A stretch of DNA of 5,628 nucleotides from an uncultured Methanobrevibacter sp. (GCA_902795935.1 CADBMS010000249.1:1-5628), one strand, 5' to 3'. Shown: positions 1-5,628, counted from the stretch's first letter. Program-made: numbers and translations. Notes: generated from the letters alone by a model not told the origin.

Positions 1-332
1 ACAATACACAGACAATGCAAAAATTAGAAAAACAAAATTTGAATATAAACTCAAATGATTTAATAATACATTTATACAGTCAAACATATGAAATATTTAA
101 GATATATAATCCAAATAACACACAATATTTATACAATGGTACAATAGGAAATATAATAAATAATACTCAAGAAATAAAAAATATTCAAAAACAAAATAAA
201 ACAATTTGGATATTTTGTTTAGAACAAGAGCAATATATAATAAATAATTGGAAAAAAGAAAATTTAACATTTCAAAACTATGGGAACTACCCATTTGAAT
301 ATTATAATTTAACAATTTATAAACTAAAATAA
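1..332 (+). CDS. C-terminal end of a probable GT-C type membrane glycosyltransferase (5' partial)
   Basis: The reading frame is open from the left edge (codons for N-T-Q-T precede the ATG at 15), so this is most likely the tail of a longer protein rather than a 105-residue gene starting at 15. No ribosome binding site can be seen before that ATG. Counting from it, 19 of 105 residues are Asn and 10 are Gln. Six N-X-T sequons occur (N34, N41, N49, N61, N83, N98), which fits an extracytoplasmic domain in an N-glycosylating archaeon. There is no membrane helix in the visible part. The pattern of a hydrophobic strand with Trp (TIWIFCLE, 63-70), an N-N-W helix and a final aromatic strand (YYNLTIYKL) resembles the soluble C-terminal domain of ArnT/PMT-like GT-C proteins. 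The next gene downstream makes the polyprenyl-phosphate sugar that such enzymes use, which supports the idea. The family assignment is inference from a short tail; another secreted or surface protein is possible. Confidence 0.5.
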   Translation, partial: NTQTMQKLEKQNLNINSNDLIIHLYSQTYEIFKIYNPNNTQYLYNGTIGNIINNTQEIKNIQKQNKTIWIFCLEQEQYIINNWKKENLTFQNYGNYPFEYYNLTIYKLK

Positions 333-340
333 AAATATAA

Positions 341-350
341 TTATAAATAT
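341..350 (+). promoter_or_regulatory. Candidate TATA box for the GT2 gene, suggesting a leaderless transcript
   Basis: TTATAAATAT is centred about 27 bases before the ATG at 373. Archaeal transcription usually starts some 25 bases after the box centre, so the mRNA would begin at or just before the start codon. This agrees with the absence of any GG dinucleotide between the previous stop (332) and the ATG. The region is almost pure A+T, so TATA-like strings arise easily by chance. Read-through from the upstream gene, only 40 bases away, is an alternative. Confidence 0.3.
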
Positions 351-372
351 TCCAAAAACTAAAAACAATATT

Positions 373-1305
373 ATGTCATTAATTTCTATAGTTGTGCCAT
401 GTTTTAATGAAGAAGCATCAATTCCAATATTCTACAATGAAATCCAAAAAATAATTAAACAAATGAATTCCAATTTTGAATTAATATTTATAGATGATGG
501 TTCAACAGATGCAACTTTAGAAACAATAAAAAAACTAAATAAAATAGATAATCAAATAAAATATATTTCATTTTCAAGAAATTTTGGAAAAGAAGCAGCA
601 ATTTATGCTGGATTAAAAAATAGTGTTGGAGATTATATTGTAGTGATGGATGTGGACTTACAAGATCCTCCCGAATTACTACCAAAAATGTATAATTATA
701 TTATCAATGAATCGTATGATTGTGTTGCTACAAGAAGAGTTGACCGTAAAGGTGAACCGCCAATAAGGTCATTCTTTGCAAGGTTATTTTATAAAATAAT
801 AAATTTGATTTCAGATACTGAAATAGTTGATGGTGCCAGGGATTATCGTTTAATGACAAGACAAATGGTTAATTCAATATTAAACTTACAGGAATATAAT
901 CGTTTTTCAAAAGGAATATTTTCATGGGTAGGATTTAGGAACAAATGGTTAGAATATGAAAATATAGAACGATTTGCGGGAGAAACTTACTGGTCTTTTT
1001 GGAAATTATTTAAATATTCATTAGAGGGTATAATTGCATTTTCAACAATGCCTTTATCAATATCTTCAATCACAGGTTTTATGTTCTGTTTATTAGCATT
1101 TGCTTTAATAATTTTCTTAATAATAAGAACTTTGATGTTTGGAGACCCAGTAGCAGGATGGCCATCTTTAATTTGTATAATATTATTTATGGGTGGACTA
1201 CAACTATTTTCAATAGGAATACTTGGACAATATTTATCTAAAACATATTTGGAAACTAAACAAAGGCCTATTTATATTTCAAAAGAAGATAATATAAAAA
1301 AATAA
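373..1305 (+). CDS. GT2 family polyprenyl-phosphate glycosyltransferase (GtrB/DPM1/ArnC-like)
   Basis: This enzyme is predicted to transfer a sugar from a nucleotide-sugar to a polyprenyl (in archaea, dolichyl) phosphate at the cytoplasmic face of the membrane. The product is a lipid-linked donor for enzymes acting outside. The GT-A domain spans about residues 3-215. It has the N-terminal SIVVPCFNEE strand and loop, DDGSTD at 41-46, SRNFGKEAA at 68-76, the DxD-type metal/nucleotide motif within MDVDLQDPPE (D93, D95), RDYRLM at 156-161 and NRFSKGIF at 176-183. Two membrane helices follow at about 228-252 and 264-287, then the basic tail E-T-K-Q-R-P typical of the GtrB/DPM1-like subgroup. At 310 residues the protein is of normal length and intact. 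There is no Shine-Dalgarno site; the ATG at 373 is chosen because the family N-terminus begins there. The sugar and the exact acceptor cannot be read from sequence. The preceding partial gene, probably a GT-C enzyme, is a plausible user of the product. Confidence 0.93.
   Translation: MSLISIVVPCFNEEASIPIFYNEIQKIIKQMNSNFELIFIDDGSTDATLETIKKLNKIDNQIKYISFSRNFGKEAAIYAGLKNSVGDYIVVMDVDLQDPPELLPKMYNYIINESYDCVATRRVDRKGEPPIRSFFARLFYKIINLISDTEIVDGARDYRLMTRQMVNSILNLQEYNRFSKGIFSWVGFRNKWLEYENIERFAGETYWSFWKLFKYSLEGIIAFSTMPLSISSITGFMFCLLAFALIIFLIIRTLMFGDPVAGWPSLICIILFMGGLQLFSIGILGQYLSKTYLETKQRPIYISKEDNIKK
1296..1302 (-). terminator. Oligo(T) tract downstream of rqcH
   Basis: On the minus strand a run of seven T lies 5-11 bases after the rqcH stop codon, inside the last codons of the converging GT2 gene. 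Archaeal RNA polymerase terminates at oligo(T) tracts without needing a hairpin, so this is a good candidate terminator. The adjacent palindrome ATTTTATAAAAT (1309-1320) is pure A+T and adds little. In the other direction, the GT2 transcript meets only T3-T4 runs before a T6 run at 1415-1420, inside rqcH. Confidence 0.4.
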
Positions 1306-1306
1306 T

Positions 1307-3280
1307 TTATTTTATAAAATCACATTTGCCTGATGGTAAAACACGAATAATATCATCAATACTTAAAATATTATCTGAATCAATTTTATACAATATTTTA
1401 CGTGCAATTTCTTCTTTTTTAGTATAACCTGGTTTAATCGTCACATATTTGTCAGTTAATTTTTTAACAGATTCAATAGGTCCTGCCATAACTCTTAACC
1501 CATTATAATCAACAATACCTACAGAAATTATCAAATCAGTTTTTCTAAGATAATTTCTAGAACCTCGGATAATAAAGGATCCTTTTTTGATAAATTCTCC
1601 AGATTGGGGAGTTTTAGTAACTTGATCAGGATTAACCCAATAAACATCTAATGAGCTAAATCCTTTTTGCCATGCGCTAGAAAATGATGCAGCAAAAATA
1701 GCAGCTTCTCTTAAAGTACTAATTGGAACTGGTAAATTATCATCAACATATTTCTTTTCAGTTTTAATAATCACTGATGAAGCTCCATGAATATCTGAAT
1801 GCAGATAAACATCATTATTATCCATATGTTTTTTAACGATAATTTCATTACTATTAGCATCACGTCCCCCAATAACAAGTAAACCATCAGATGAAATGAA
1901 CCACCTAAGTTTTTCAAACCATTTTAATTCTTTTTTCACACGTTTTTGAGGAACCATAATTTGTTCCATAGCGATTTCTTTCTTCTTTTCTTCTTTAGCA
2001 AGTTGTTTTTTTGTATTTTCTATAGCAATAATTGTTCCATTAATTTTTCGTTTAGCTTTTTTACCTTTCTCATAATAAATTTCAGCATTCTCTGGGATAG
2101 GTAGTTTACTATCAATAATTATAATATCTTCTTCAAGTTTTAAAGTAATATTACCAAGTTTATCAATAGATTCAATAAGTTCTAAACCTGATATTTTATC
2201 TTTTTTACCTTTTTTAACTAATTTAGAAATGTCATGCCACGAATATTTTTGTCTAGCAGTTTCGATTATATTCTGAATTTCATTTATTTGTGAATAATAT
2301 GTATAAATTAAATCTCCTTTACGTGTAGAATCAACTATAGTTTTTTTAAATTTTTCTAAAGTTTCTTCTTGTATTTTGAGTCGCTTAGTATATTTATTTA
2401 CTTTTTTACTCCAAATAGTGTTTTGCATTTCTTTAATTTCAGATTTAACTCTAGAACTGTAAAATTCATCTGCAGCTTCATTAAAAGTGTCATATTTTTT
2501 ATATTCATTATCTCTATAAATTTCTAATTTTAATGGTAAAACATCTTCTTTTTCACCACTAACAATCATTGCTGTTAATTTATTTTCAATTAATGGGTTA
2601 AATAACTCATTAATAGTATTATAAATCAAATCAACATCCAATTCACTTAAGTCTTTAGCAAGAACACTTTTATCAAAATCGCATCGTAAAATTATTTCTT
2701 CTGCGTAATTACCACCTAATCCACTTAATGCTAATGTTCGTATGATGTCTTTATCAGATTCTTCAAATATTCTTTTAAGCTCTTCTTTTTCAAAATTCAA
2801 TGGATTAATTCCATGACTTGGAGGATATTTATATTCTTCTTTAGAAGTTATCTTACGATCACTCCACATTTTATGTTTTAAGGGAAGTATAATTTTATTG
2901 TCTTGATTTAATAAAATAATATTTCCTTTAGCAAACAATTCAATAATTAATGTATAATTTTCCTCTTTAGAAACTTTAATTTCAACTATACGATCAAATT
3001 TGTATTGTTTAATACTACGTACAGTTGCACCTTTTATGTATTTTCGAAGTAGCATTGGAAAATTTGGTGGAATTTTTGGATTTTGCAGGGGATATTGTGA
3101 AATATGCATTCTAACTCCTGCTTGGAACACAACATCAATTCTTCCAATACCGGATTTATGGAATCTTATAACTACGGTATCTTTAGTTGGTTGATAAGCT
3201 TTATCTACTCTTGCACCTTCTAATGATTCATTTAATTCTTGACAAATAGCAAATATGTCTACATTTGACATGGTTTTCAT
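1307..3280 (-). CDS. rqcH: RqcH, archaeal Rqc2/NEMF-family ribosome quality control protein
   Basis: Rqc2/NEMF/RqcH proteins bind the large ribosomal subunit that still carries peptidyl-tRNA after a stalled ribosome splits. In yeast and bacteria they recruit tRNA to extend the nascent chain with a C-terminal tail that marks it for degradation. A similar role in this archaeon is inferred. The 657 residues show the full architecture. The NFACT-N region lies at about 4-175 and contains KAYQPTKD (27-34) and FDR at 95-97, matching the D-R pair needed for tail synthesis in bacterial RqcH. A helix-hairpin-helix segment follows (LSGLGGNYAEEI, 185-196). Charged coiled-coil stretches lie at about 280-345 and 415-450. 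The C-terminal NFACT-R (DUF814) domain at about 453-580 has WFISSDG, IGGRDANSNE, HSDIHGAS, the S-S-A-W segment at 534-537, QVTKTPQSGE and GSFIIRG. The ATG at 3280 is preferred to the one at 3271 because GGTG lies 8 bases before it. The gene is intact and divergent from the EMC6-like gene. Confidence 0.96.
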   Translation of the reverse strand: MKTMSNVDIFAICQELNESLEGARVDKAYQPTKDTVVIRFHKSGIGRIDVVFQAGVRMHISQYPLQNPKIPPNFPMLLRKYIKGATVRSIKQYKFDRIVEIKVSKEENYTLIIELFAKGNIILLNQDNKIILPLKHKMWSDRKITSKEEYKYPPSHGINPLNFEKEELKRIFEESDKDIIRTLALSGLGGNYAEEIILRCDFDKSVLAKDLSELDVDLIYNTINELFNPLIENKLTAMIVSGEKEDVLPLKLEIYRDNEYKKYDTFNEAADEFYSSRVKSEIKEMQNTIWSKKVNKYTKRLKIQEETLEKFKKTIVDSTRKGDLIYTYYSQINEIQNIIETARQKYSWHDISKLVKKGKKDKISGLELIESIDKLGNITLKLEEDIIIIDSKLPIPENAEIYYEKGKKAKRKINGTIIAIENTKKQLAKEEKKKEIAMEQIMVPQKRVKKELKWFEKLRWFISSDGLLVIGGRDANSNEIIVKKHMDNNDVYLHSDIHGASSVIIKTEKKYVDDNLPVPISTLREAAIFAASFSSAWQKGFSSLDVYWVNPDQVTKTPQSGEFIKKGSFIIRGSRNYLRKTDLIISVGIVDYNGLRVMAGPIESVKKLTDKYVTIKPGYTKKEEIARKILYKIDSDNILSIDDIIRVLPSGKCDFIK

Positions 3281-3288
3281 AAATATAA

Positions 3289-3292
3289 CACC
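3289..3292 (-). promoter_or_regulatory. Ribosome binding site of rqcH
   Basis: GGTG on the minus strand is complementary to the CACC of the 16S rRNA 3' end and lies 8 bases before the ATG at 3280. It would be 17 bases from the in-frame ATG at 3271, so it favours the longer protein beginning M-K-T-M. The match is short, hence moderate confidence. Confidence 0.5.
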
Positions 3293-3306
3293 ATTAATAA
3301 GTAATA

Positions 3307-3314
3307 TTTATATA
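3307..3314 (-). promoter_or_regulatory. Weak candidate TATA box upstream of rqcH
   Basis: TATATAAA on the minus strand is centred about 30 bases before the rqcH ATG. Transcription from it would start only a few bases before the gene, perhaps excluding the GGTG site. That makes the two signals hard to reconcile. No purine-rich BRE precedes the box. A second minus-strand possibility is TTTATAT at 3388-3394, which would give a leader of about 85 bases. Neither is secure in such A+T-rich DNA. Confidence 0.25.
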
Positions 3315-3400
3315 ATTAAAATAATGTTTATTCTATTTTTTCATCTTATTTTTTTAAGTTTAAATATAATTATATGAAAAGTGTTTAATATAAATAATTA

Positions 3401-3418
3401 GAAAATAATCTTTATATT
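3401..3418 (+). promoter_or_regulatory. Candidate BRE and TATA box for the EMC6-like gene
   Basis: A purine-rich stretch GAAAATAAT (3401-3409), resembling an archaeal BRE, runs into TTTATATT (3411-3418), a good match to the methanogen TATA box. Initiation about 25 bases downstream, near 3440, would give a leader of roughly 75 bases containing the dyad at 3445-3467 and the GGAGG site. This is the most convincing promoter in the intergenic region, but it rests on pattern alone. Confidence 0.4.
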
Positions 3419-3444
3419 TATGATTGTTAATAACTATATTATGT

Positions 3445-3467
3445 TTAATCATTTATTGAATCATTAA
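3445..3467. repeat. Near-perfect 9-bp inverted repeat in the rqcH/EMC6-like intergenic region
   Basis: TTAATCATT (3445-3453) and AATCATTAA (3459-3467) are separated by TATTG. They form an inverted repeat matching at 8 of 9 positions; the only mismatch is the C in each arm. The same arms also hold the direct repeat AATCATT at 3447 and 3459, twelve bases apart. The dyad lies just after the expected start of EMC6-like transcription. It could be an operator for a dimeric regulator or a weak leader hairpin made only of A-U pairs. Chance is a serious alternative given the composition. Confidence 0.3.
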
Positions 3468-3500
3468 GTTTTATTGATTTAATTAATTAATTTTAACAAT

Positions 3501-3505
3501 GGAGG
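3501..3505 (+). promoter_or_regulatory. Strong ribosome binding site of the EMC6-like gene
   Basis: GGAGG is complementary to the CCUCC of the 16S rRNA 3' end and ends 10 bases before the ATG at 3516. It is the strongest Shine-Dalgarno sequence in the window. It fixes the start at 3516 rather than the in-frame Met at 3534. Confidence 0.8.
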
Positions 3506-3515
3506 ATTATTATTA

Positions 3516-3803
3516 ATGGATACTGACGCTAAAATGACATTAATGCATGCAGCAGGAGCAATAATTGCAGGTTACTTATCATTTATAACATCTAATGGAT
3601 CTATATCGGTTATAGGACAAAATCAAGCATTAGGATCTTTTGTAGGTATTGTTTTATTAATAATTATTGGCAGAATAGCAGAAAAAATATTAGATAACAA
3701 TGAAGTTAATGGATTTTCAGGATGGTTATGGAATGGGATTGTACCATTTGTATTAATTTGGTTTTTAACTTGGACTGTATTTATCAACTTAAAATTTGTA
3801 TAA
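3516..3803 (+). CDS. Archaeal EMC6-like small membrane protein (DUF5379-type)
   Basis: This 95-residue protein has three predicted membrane helices at about 8-25, 36-56 and 71-92, with almost no extramembrane mass. A short charged loop lies between helices 2 and 3 (R53, E56, K57, then DNNEVNGFSG). The most distinctive part is GFSGWLWNGIVPFVLIWF (66-83), which I recognise as the signature of the small methanogen family annotated as EMC6-like. EMC6 in eukaryotes is a core membrane subunit of the ER membrane protein complex, which inserts helices together with the Oxa1-superfamily subunit EMC3. The archaeal version is thought to pair with a YidC/Oxa1-like protein, but function is inferred from homology and no such partner is in this window. 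The start is fixed by GGAGG ten bases upstream. The gene is divergent from rqcH and appears singly transcribed, ending before a T8 tract. The length is normal and it is intact. Confidence 0.72.
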   Translation: MDTDAKMTLMHAAGAIIAGYLSFITSNGSISVIGQNQALGSFVGIVLLIIIGRIAEKILDNNEVNGFSGWLWNGIVPFVLIWFLTWTVFINLKFV

Positions 3804-3850
3804 ATGAAATTAAATTTTTATTCTGATAATGTCAACACTGGAATAAATTC

Positions 3851-3858
3851 TTTTTTTT
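3851..3858 (+). terminator. Oligo(T) terminator after the EMC6-like gene
   Basis: An uninterrupted run of eight T begins 48 bases after the EMC6-like stop codon, followed by another T4 (3861-3864). Such tracts are sufficient for archaeal intrinsic termination. No GC-rich stem precedes it, which is normal for archaea. It separates the EMC6-like gene from the DUF2142 gene, so the two are probably not one strict operon. Confidence 0.55.
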
Positions 3859-3892
3859 AGTTTTAGGTTTAGTATAATATATAATGTAATAT

Positions 3893-3896
3893 GGAG
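3893..3896 (+). promoter_or_regulatory. Ribosome binding site of the DUF2142 gene
   Basis: GGAG ends 5 bases before the ATG at 3902, a close but usable Shine-Dalgarno spacing that supports this start. A TATA-like string (TATAATATA, 3873-3881) lies only about 25 bases before the ATG. If it drove transcription, the mRNA would lack this site, so the real promoter is unclear. Confidence 0.6.
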
Positions 3897-3901
3897 ATTA
3901 T

Positions 3902-5500
3902 ATGATTAATATTTCAGAACTAAAAAATAAATTTAAAATATATTCTCTTAAAATATTTGATTATAAATATTTTGTTTTATTGTATATTCTATGTTTATTT
4001 GCAATTGTTTTGTTAGAGTATTTTGAGGGTAATTATTTTGAATCGGAATGGATTTTTTGCTTAGGAATTGGTGTTGTTGGTGTATTTTTAACTGTTTATT
4101 CAGTATTGTCTGTTGAAAGATTACATAGGATTACTTTTGTTATTATTGTATTATTTGGTTTATTAGCTGTTTTTGTGTACCCAGTATTATCTTTACCTGA
4201 TGAAGTAGAACATTTTAATAGGGCGGAGTTAACTTCGCGTGGTGATTTATTTGTTCAAAGTTATGAACACGGATATAAAACAATTAAATCTACAAATAAT
4301 TTAATGGAACATTGTTATGAAATTGCATTTGATAATACAGTTCTTAATGAAAAAATAGATTATTCTTTAGCTTATTGTGATTCTGTTTTTGCTCAGAATT
4401 TGTTTTATTGTTATGTTCCTCAAGCTTTTGGGATTTTATTAGCTAAATTATTGGATTTGAATGTAATTTGGATGATGTGGTTGGGTAGGTTATGTAATTT
4501 ATTAGTTTATGCATGTATTTGCACTTATGCTGTTAAAAAAGCACCTTTTTTTAAGTTACAATTATTATTAGTTGCTTGTTTGCCATTATCTATTCAGCAA
4601 GCAGCATCTATGAGTTCTGATGCAATGTTTATTTATTTAAGTTTATTATCTTTAGCATATTTCTTTTATTTGTATGTAAAACCGGAGAATACTATTAATT
4701 TTAGAGAAATATTTATTTTCTTTGTTTTATGTTTATTAGTTGCTCTTATTAAACCTCCATGTATTATGTTTGTATTTTTGGCATTATTTATTCCTAAGTC
4801 AAATTTTAAATCTAAAAAGGAGTATATTTGTATTTGGATTGGATTAGTATTATTATGTTTAATTGTTTTAGCTTGGAATTTTTTATATGCAATTCCAAAA
4901 TTAAATAATTCATTCAGACAAGACACATTTACACAATTTGGAATTGATGCTAAAAATCAGTTAAAATTTATATTAGATAATCCAATAAAATCTATTATAA
5001 CTTTCATATCTCCTACCTTTTTATGGATTGTATTTAGCAGAGTATTCTACTTTGGAGATTTTATGAGTGTATATAATGCTTTTTTCCTATCTAATTCATT
5101 AATCATATTATTCGGTTTATATTATATTGCATTATTATTATACCCTAAAGGTGATTTTAAGTTAGCTAATAAAACTAGAATTGGTATTTTTATTGTAAAT
5201 ACAATTATATATTTTGGATTTTTATTTGTTCAGTATTTAACTTGGTCTCCTGTAGGAGCAAATTTTATTCATGGTTTACAAGGACGTTACATTTTACCAA
5301 TATTGGCACTTTTTCCATTAAGTTTTACGTTAAACACTAATTTTAGTTTTTTAAATGATAATAAAAATAAATTAGATTTGCTGTTTATAGTTTTAATGAT
5401 TGTTTTTTTATCAGCAGTTTTTATTTTATTAGTATACTTCTATTATATGTCTGGACAATATGCTGGAAGAGCTATTTTTAATACCTCTAATATCTATTAA
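3902..5500 (+). CDS. DUF2142 family polytopic membrane protein, predicted GT-C fold glycosyltransferase
   Basis: This is a 532-residue integral membrane protein with about ten or more hydrophobic segments, including roughly 22-40, 50-68, 76-97, 218-235, 240-257, 268-297, 308-330, 395-414, 427-446 and 491-515. The DUF2142 hallmarks are present in order. LPDEVEHFNRAE (98-109) follows an early helix and includes the acidic D100-E101 pair expected at a GT-C active site. YVPQAFGILLAKL (171-183) and GRLCNLLVY (195-203) follow. LPLSIQQAASMSSDA (227-241), KPP (284-286) and GLQGRYILPILALF (458-471) complete the set. Family members are mostly found beside surface polysaccharide or teichoic-acid-like genes. 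They are thought to move a sugar from a polyprenyl-phosphate donor to an acceptor outside the membrane; donor and acceptor here are unknown. The coding strand is visibly T-rich, as expected for a hydrophobic protein, while the GT2 and left-edge genes are A-rich. The start is supported by GGAG at 3893. The gene is intact and converges on a minus-strand frame at the right edge. Confidence 0.85.
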   Translation: MINISELKNKFKIYSLKIFDYKYFVLLYILCLFAIVLLEYFEGNYFESEWIFCLGIGVVGVFLTVYSVLSVERLHRITFVIIVLFGLLAVFVYPVLSLPDEVEHFNRAELTSRGDLFVQSYEHGYKTIKSTNNLMEHCYEIAFDNTVLNEKIDYSLAYCDSVFAQNLFYCYVPQAFGILLAKLLDLNVIWMMWLGRLCNLLVYACICTYAVKKAPFFKLQLLLVACLPLSIQQAASMSSDAMFIYLSLLSLAYFFYLYVKPENTINFREIFIFFVLCLLVALIKPPCIMFVFLALFIPKSNFKSKKEYICIWIGLVLLCLIVLAWNFLYAIPKLNNSFRQDTFTQFGIDAKNQLKFILDNPIKSIITFISPTFLWIVFSRVFYFGDFMSVYNAFFLSNSLIILFGLYYIALLLYPKGDFKLANKTRIGIFIVNTIIYFGFLFVQYLTWSPVGANFIHGLQGRYILPILALFPLSFTLNTNFSFLNDNKNKLDLLFIVLMIVFLSAVFILLVYFYYMSGQYAGRAIFNTSNIY

Positions 5501-5546
5501 CTTTAACATTATTTATTTTAGAAATATATAGTGTTTTCATTAAAGT

Positions 5547-5628
5547 TTATACCATATTTGTGATCCAATTTTCATAGAGTGATTTTCTTCCTACAAATTT
5601 GTTGAAATTGTTTTTAAAGATTGTTTCA
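5547..5628 (-). CDS. C-terminal end of an unidentified minus-strand gene (5' partial at right edge)
   Basis: Read on the minus strand, one frame is open from the right edge to a TAA at 5549-5547, giving 26 codons. The peptide ends KFVGRKSLYENWITNMV, a balanced, protein-like composition with Gly, Trp and Arg, unlike random translation of A+T-rich DNA. The other two minus frames meet stops early. The plus frames there show no start with a binding site. The stop lies 46 bases beyond the DUF2142 stop, so the two genes would converge. I do not recognise the family from this tail, and too little is visible to describe domains. It could still be a chance open frame. Confidence 0.45.
   Translation of the reverse strand, partial: ETIFKNNFNKFVGRKSLYENWITNMV

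Noticed and set aside
97..315. A 72-codon minus-strand frame opposite the left-edge gene, full of Tyr, Leu and Phe.
   Set aside because: The composition is the complement of an A-rich coding strand. It has no binding site.
1309..1320. Perfect 12-base palindrome ATTTTATAAAAT at the convergent junction.
   Set aside because: It is pure A+T in an A+T-rich gap, too weak for a hairpin and expected by chance.
3000..3194. A 64-codon plus-strand open frame inside rqcH with Cys- and Gly-containing sequence.
   Set aside because: It is antisense to the conserved NFACT-N region of rqcH, which explains its openness. It has no upstream start signals.
3336..3355. T6 (3336-3341) and T7 (3349-3355) tracts considered as a plus-strand terminator or a phased A-tract bend upstream of rqcH.
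   Set aside because: No plus-strand gene reads into them, and their spacing of about 13-14 bases does not match the helical repeat, so neither reading is supported.
3324..3377. A 17-codon plus-strand frame rich in Phe, Leu and Ile in the divergent intergenic region.
   Set aside because: No binding site precedes it, and its composition is what T-rich DNA gives by chance.
3499..3516. A five-codon upstream frame (M-E-D-Y-Y) that overlaps the GGAGG site and ends in TAATG, overlapping the EMC6-like start.
   Set aside because: It has no ribosome binding site of its own and arises simply because GGAGG follows AT. Nothing indicates it is translated.
4666..4926. An 86-codon minus-strand open frame inside the DUF2142 gene.
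   Set aside because: It is a shadow of the coding strand in a well-supported membrane protein and shows no recognisable protein features.

Overview
The window looks archaeal, most likely a very A+T-rich member of the Methanobacteriales (Methanosphaera or Methanobrevibacter-like). This is inferred from protein content and signals. There is an archaeal Rqc2/NEMF homologue (RqcH) and an archaeal EMC6-like small membrane protein. TATA-like boxes, GGAGG/GGTG ribosome binding sites and oligo(T) tracts are present, and the base composition is extremely low in G+C. The genus cannot be fixed from the sequence alone.

Layout, left to right. (1) Bases 1-332 (+) are the C-terminal end of a protein entering from the left edge. 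It is Asn/Gln-rich, carries six N-X-T sequons, and is probably the extracytoplasmic tail of a GT-C type membrane glycosyltransferase. (2) Bases 373-1305 (+) encode a GtrB/DPM1/ArnC-like GT2 enzyme with two C-terminal membrane helices, predicted to make a polyprenyl-phosphate-linked sugar donor. It has no visible Shine-Dalgarno site. (3) Bases 1307-3280 (-) encode full-length RqcH, meeting the GT2 gene tail to tail with a single base between the stop codons. (4) Bases 3281-3515 are a divergent promoter region with candidate TATA boxes and a near-perfect 9-bp inverted repeat. (5) Bases 3516-3803 (+) encode the EMC6-like protein, followed by a T8 tract. (6) Bases 3902-5500 (+) encode a DUF2142-family polytopic membrane protein, a predicted GT-C fold glycosyltransferase. 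(7) The right edge probably holds the last 26 codons of an unidentified minus-strand gene. No stretch longer than 300 bases lacks a gene.

Two themes are interleaved. One is cell-surface glycan or glycoprotein assembly: the left-edge protein, the GT2 donor synthase and the DUF2142 protein. A lipid-linked sugar made on the cytoplasmic side would be used outside by GT-C enzymes. The other is protein biogenesis and quality control: RqcH for stalled 50S/nascent-chain complexes and the EMC6-like protein for membrane protein insertion, which share one divergent intergenic region. I see no mobile element, CRISPR array, tRNA or rRNA, and no clear evidence of a wholly new system. The most useful leads are the divergent rqcH/EMC6-like arrangement with its dyad, the one-base convergent junction, and the partial genes at the two edges.
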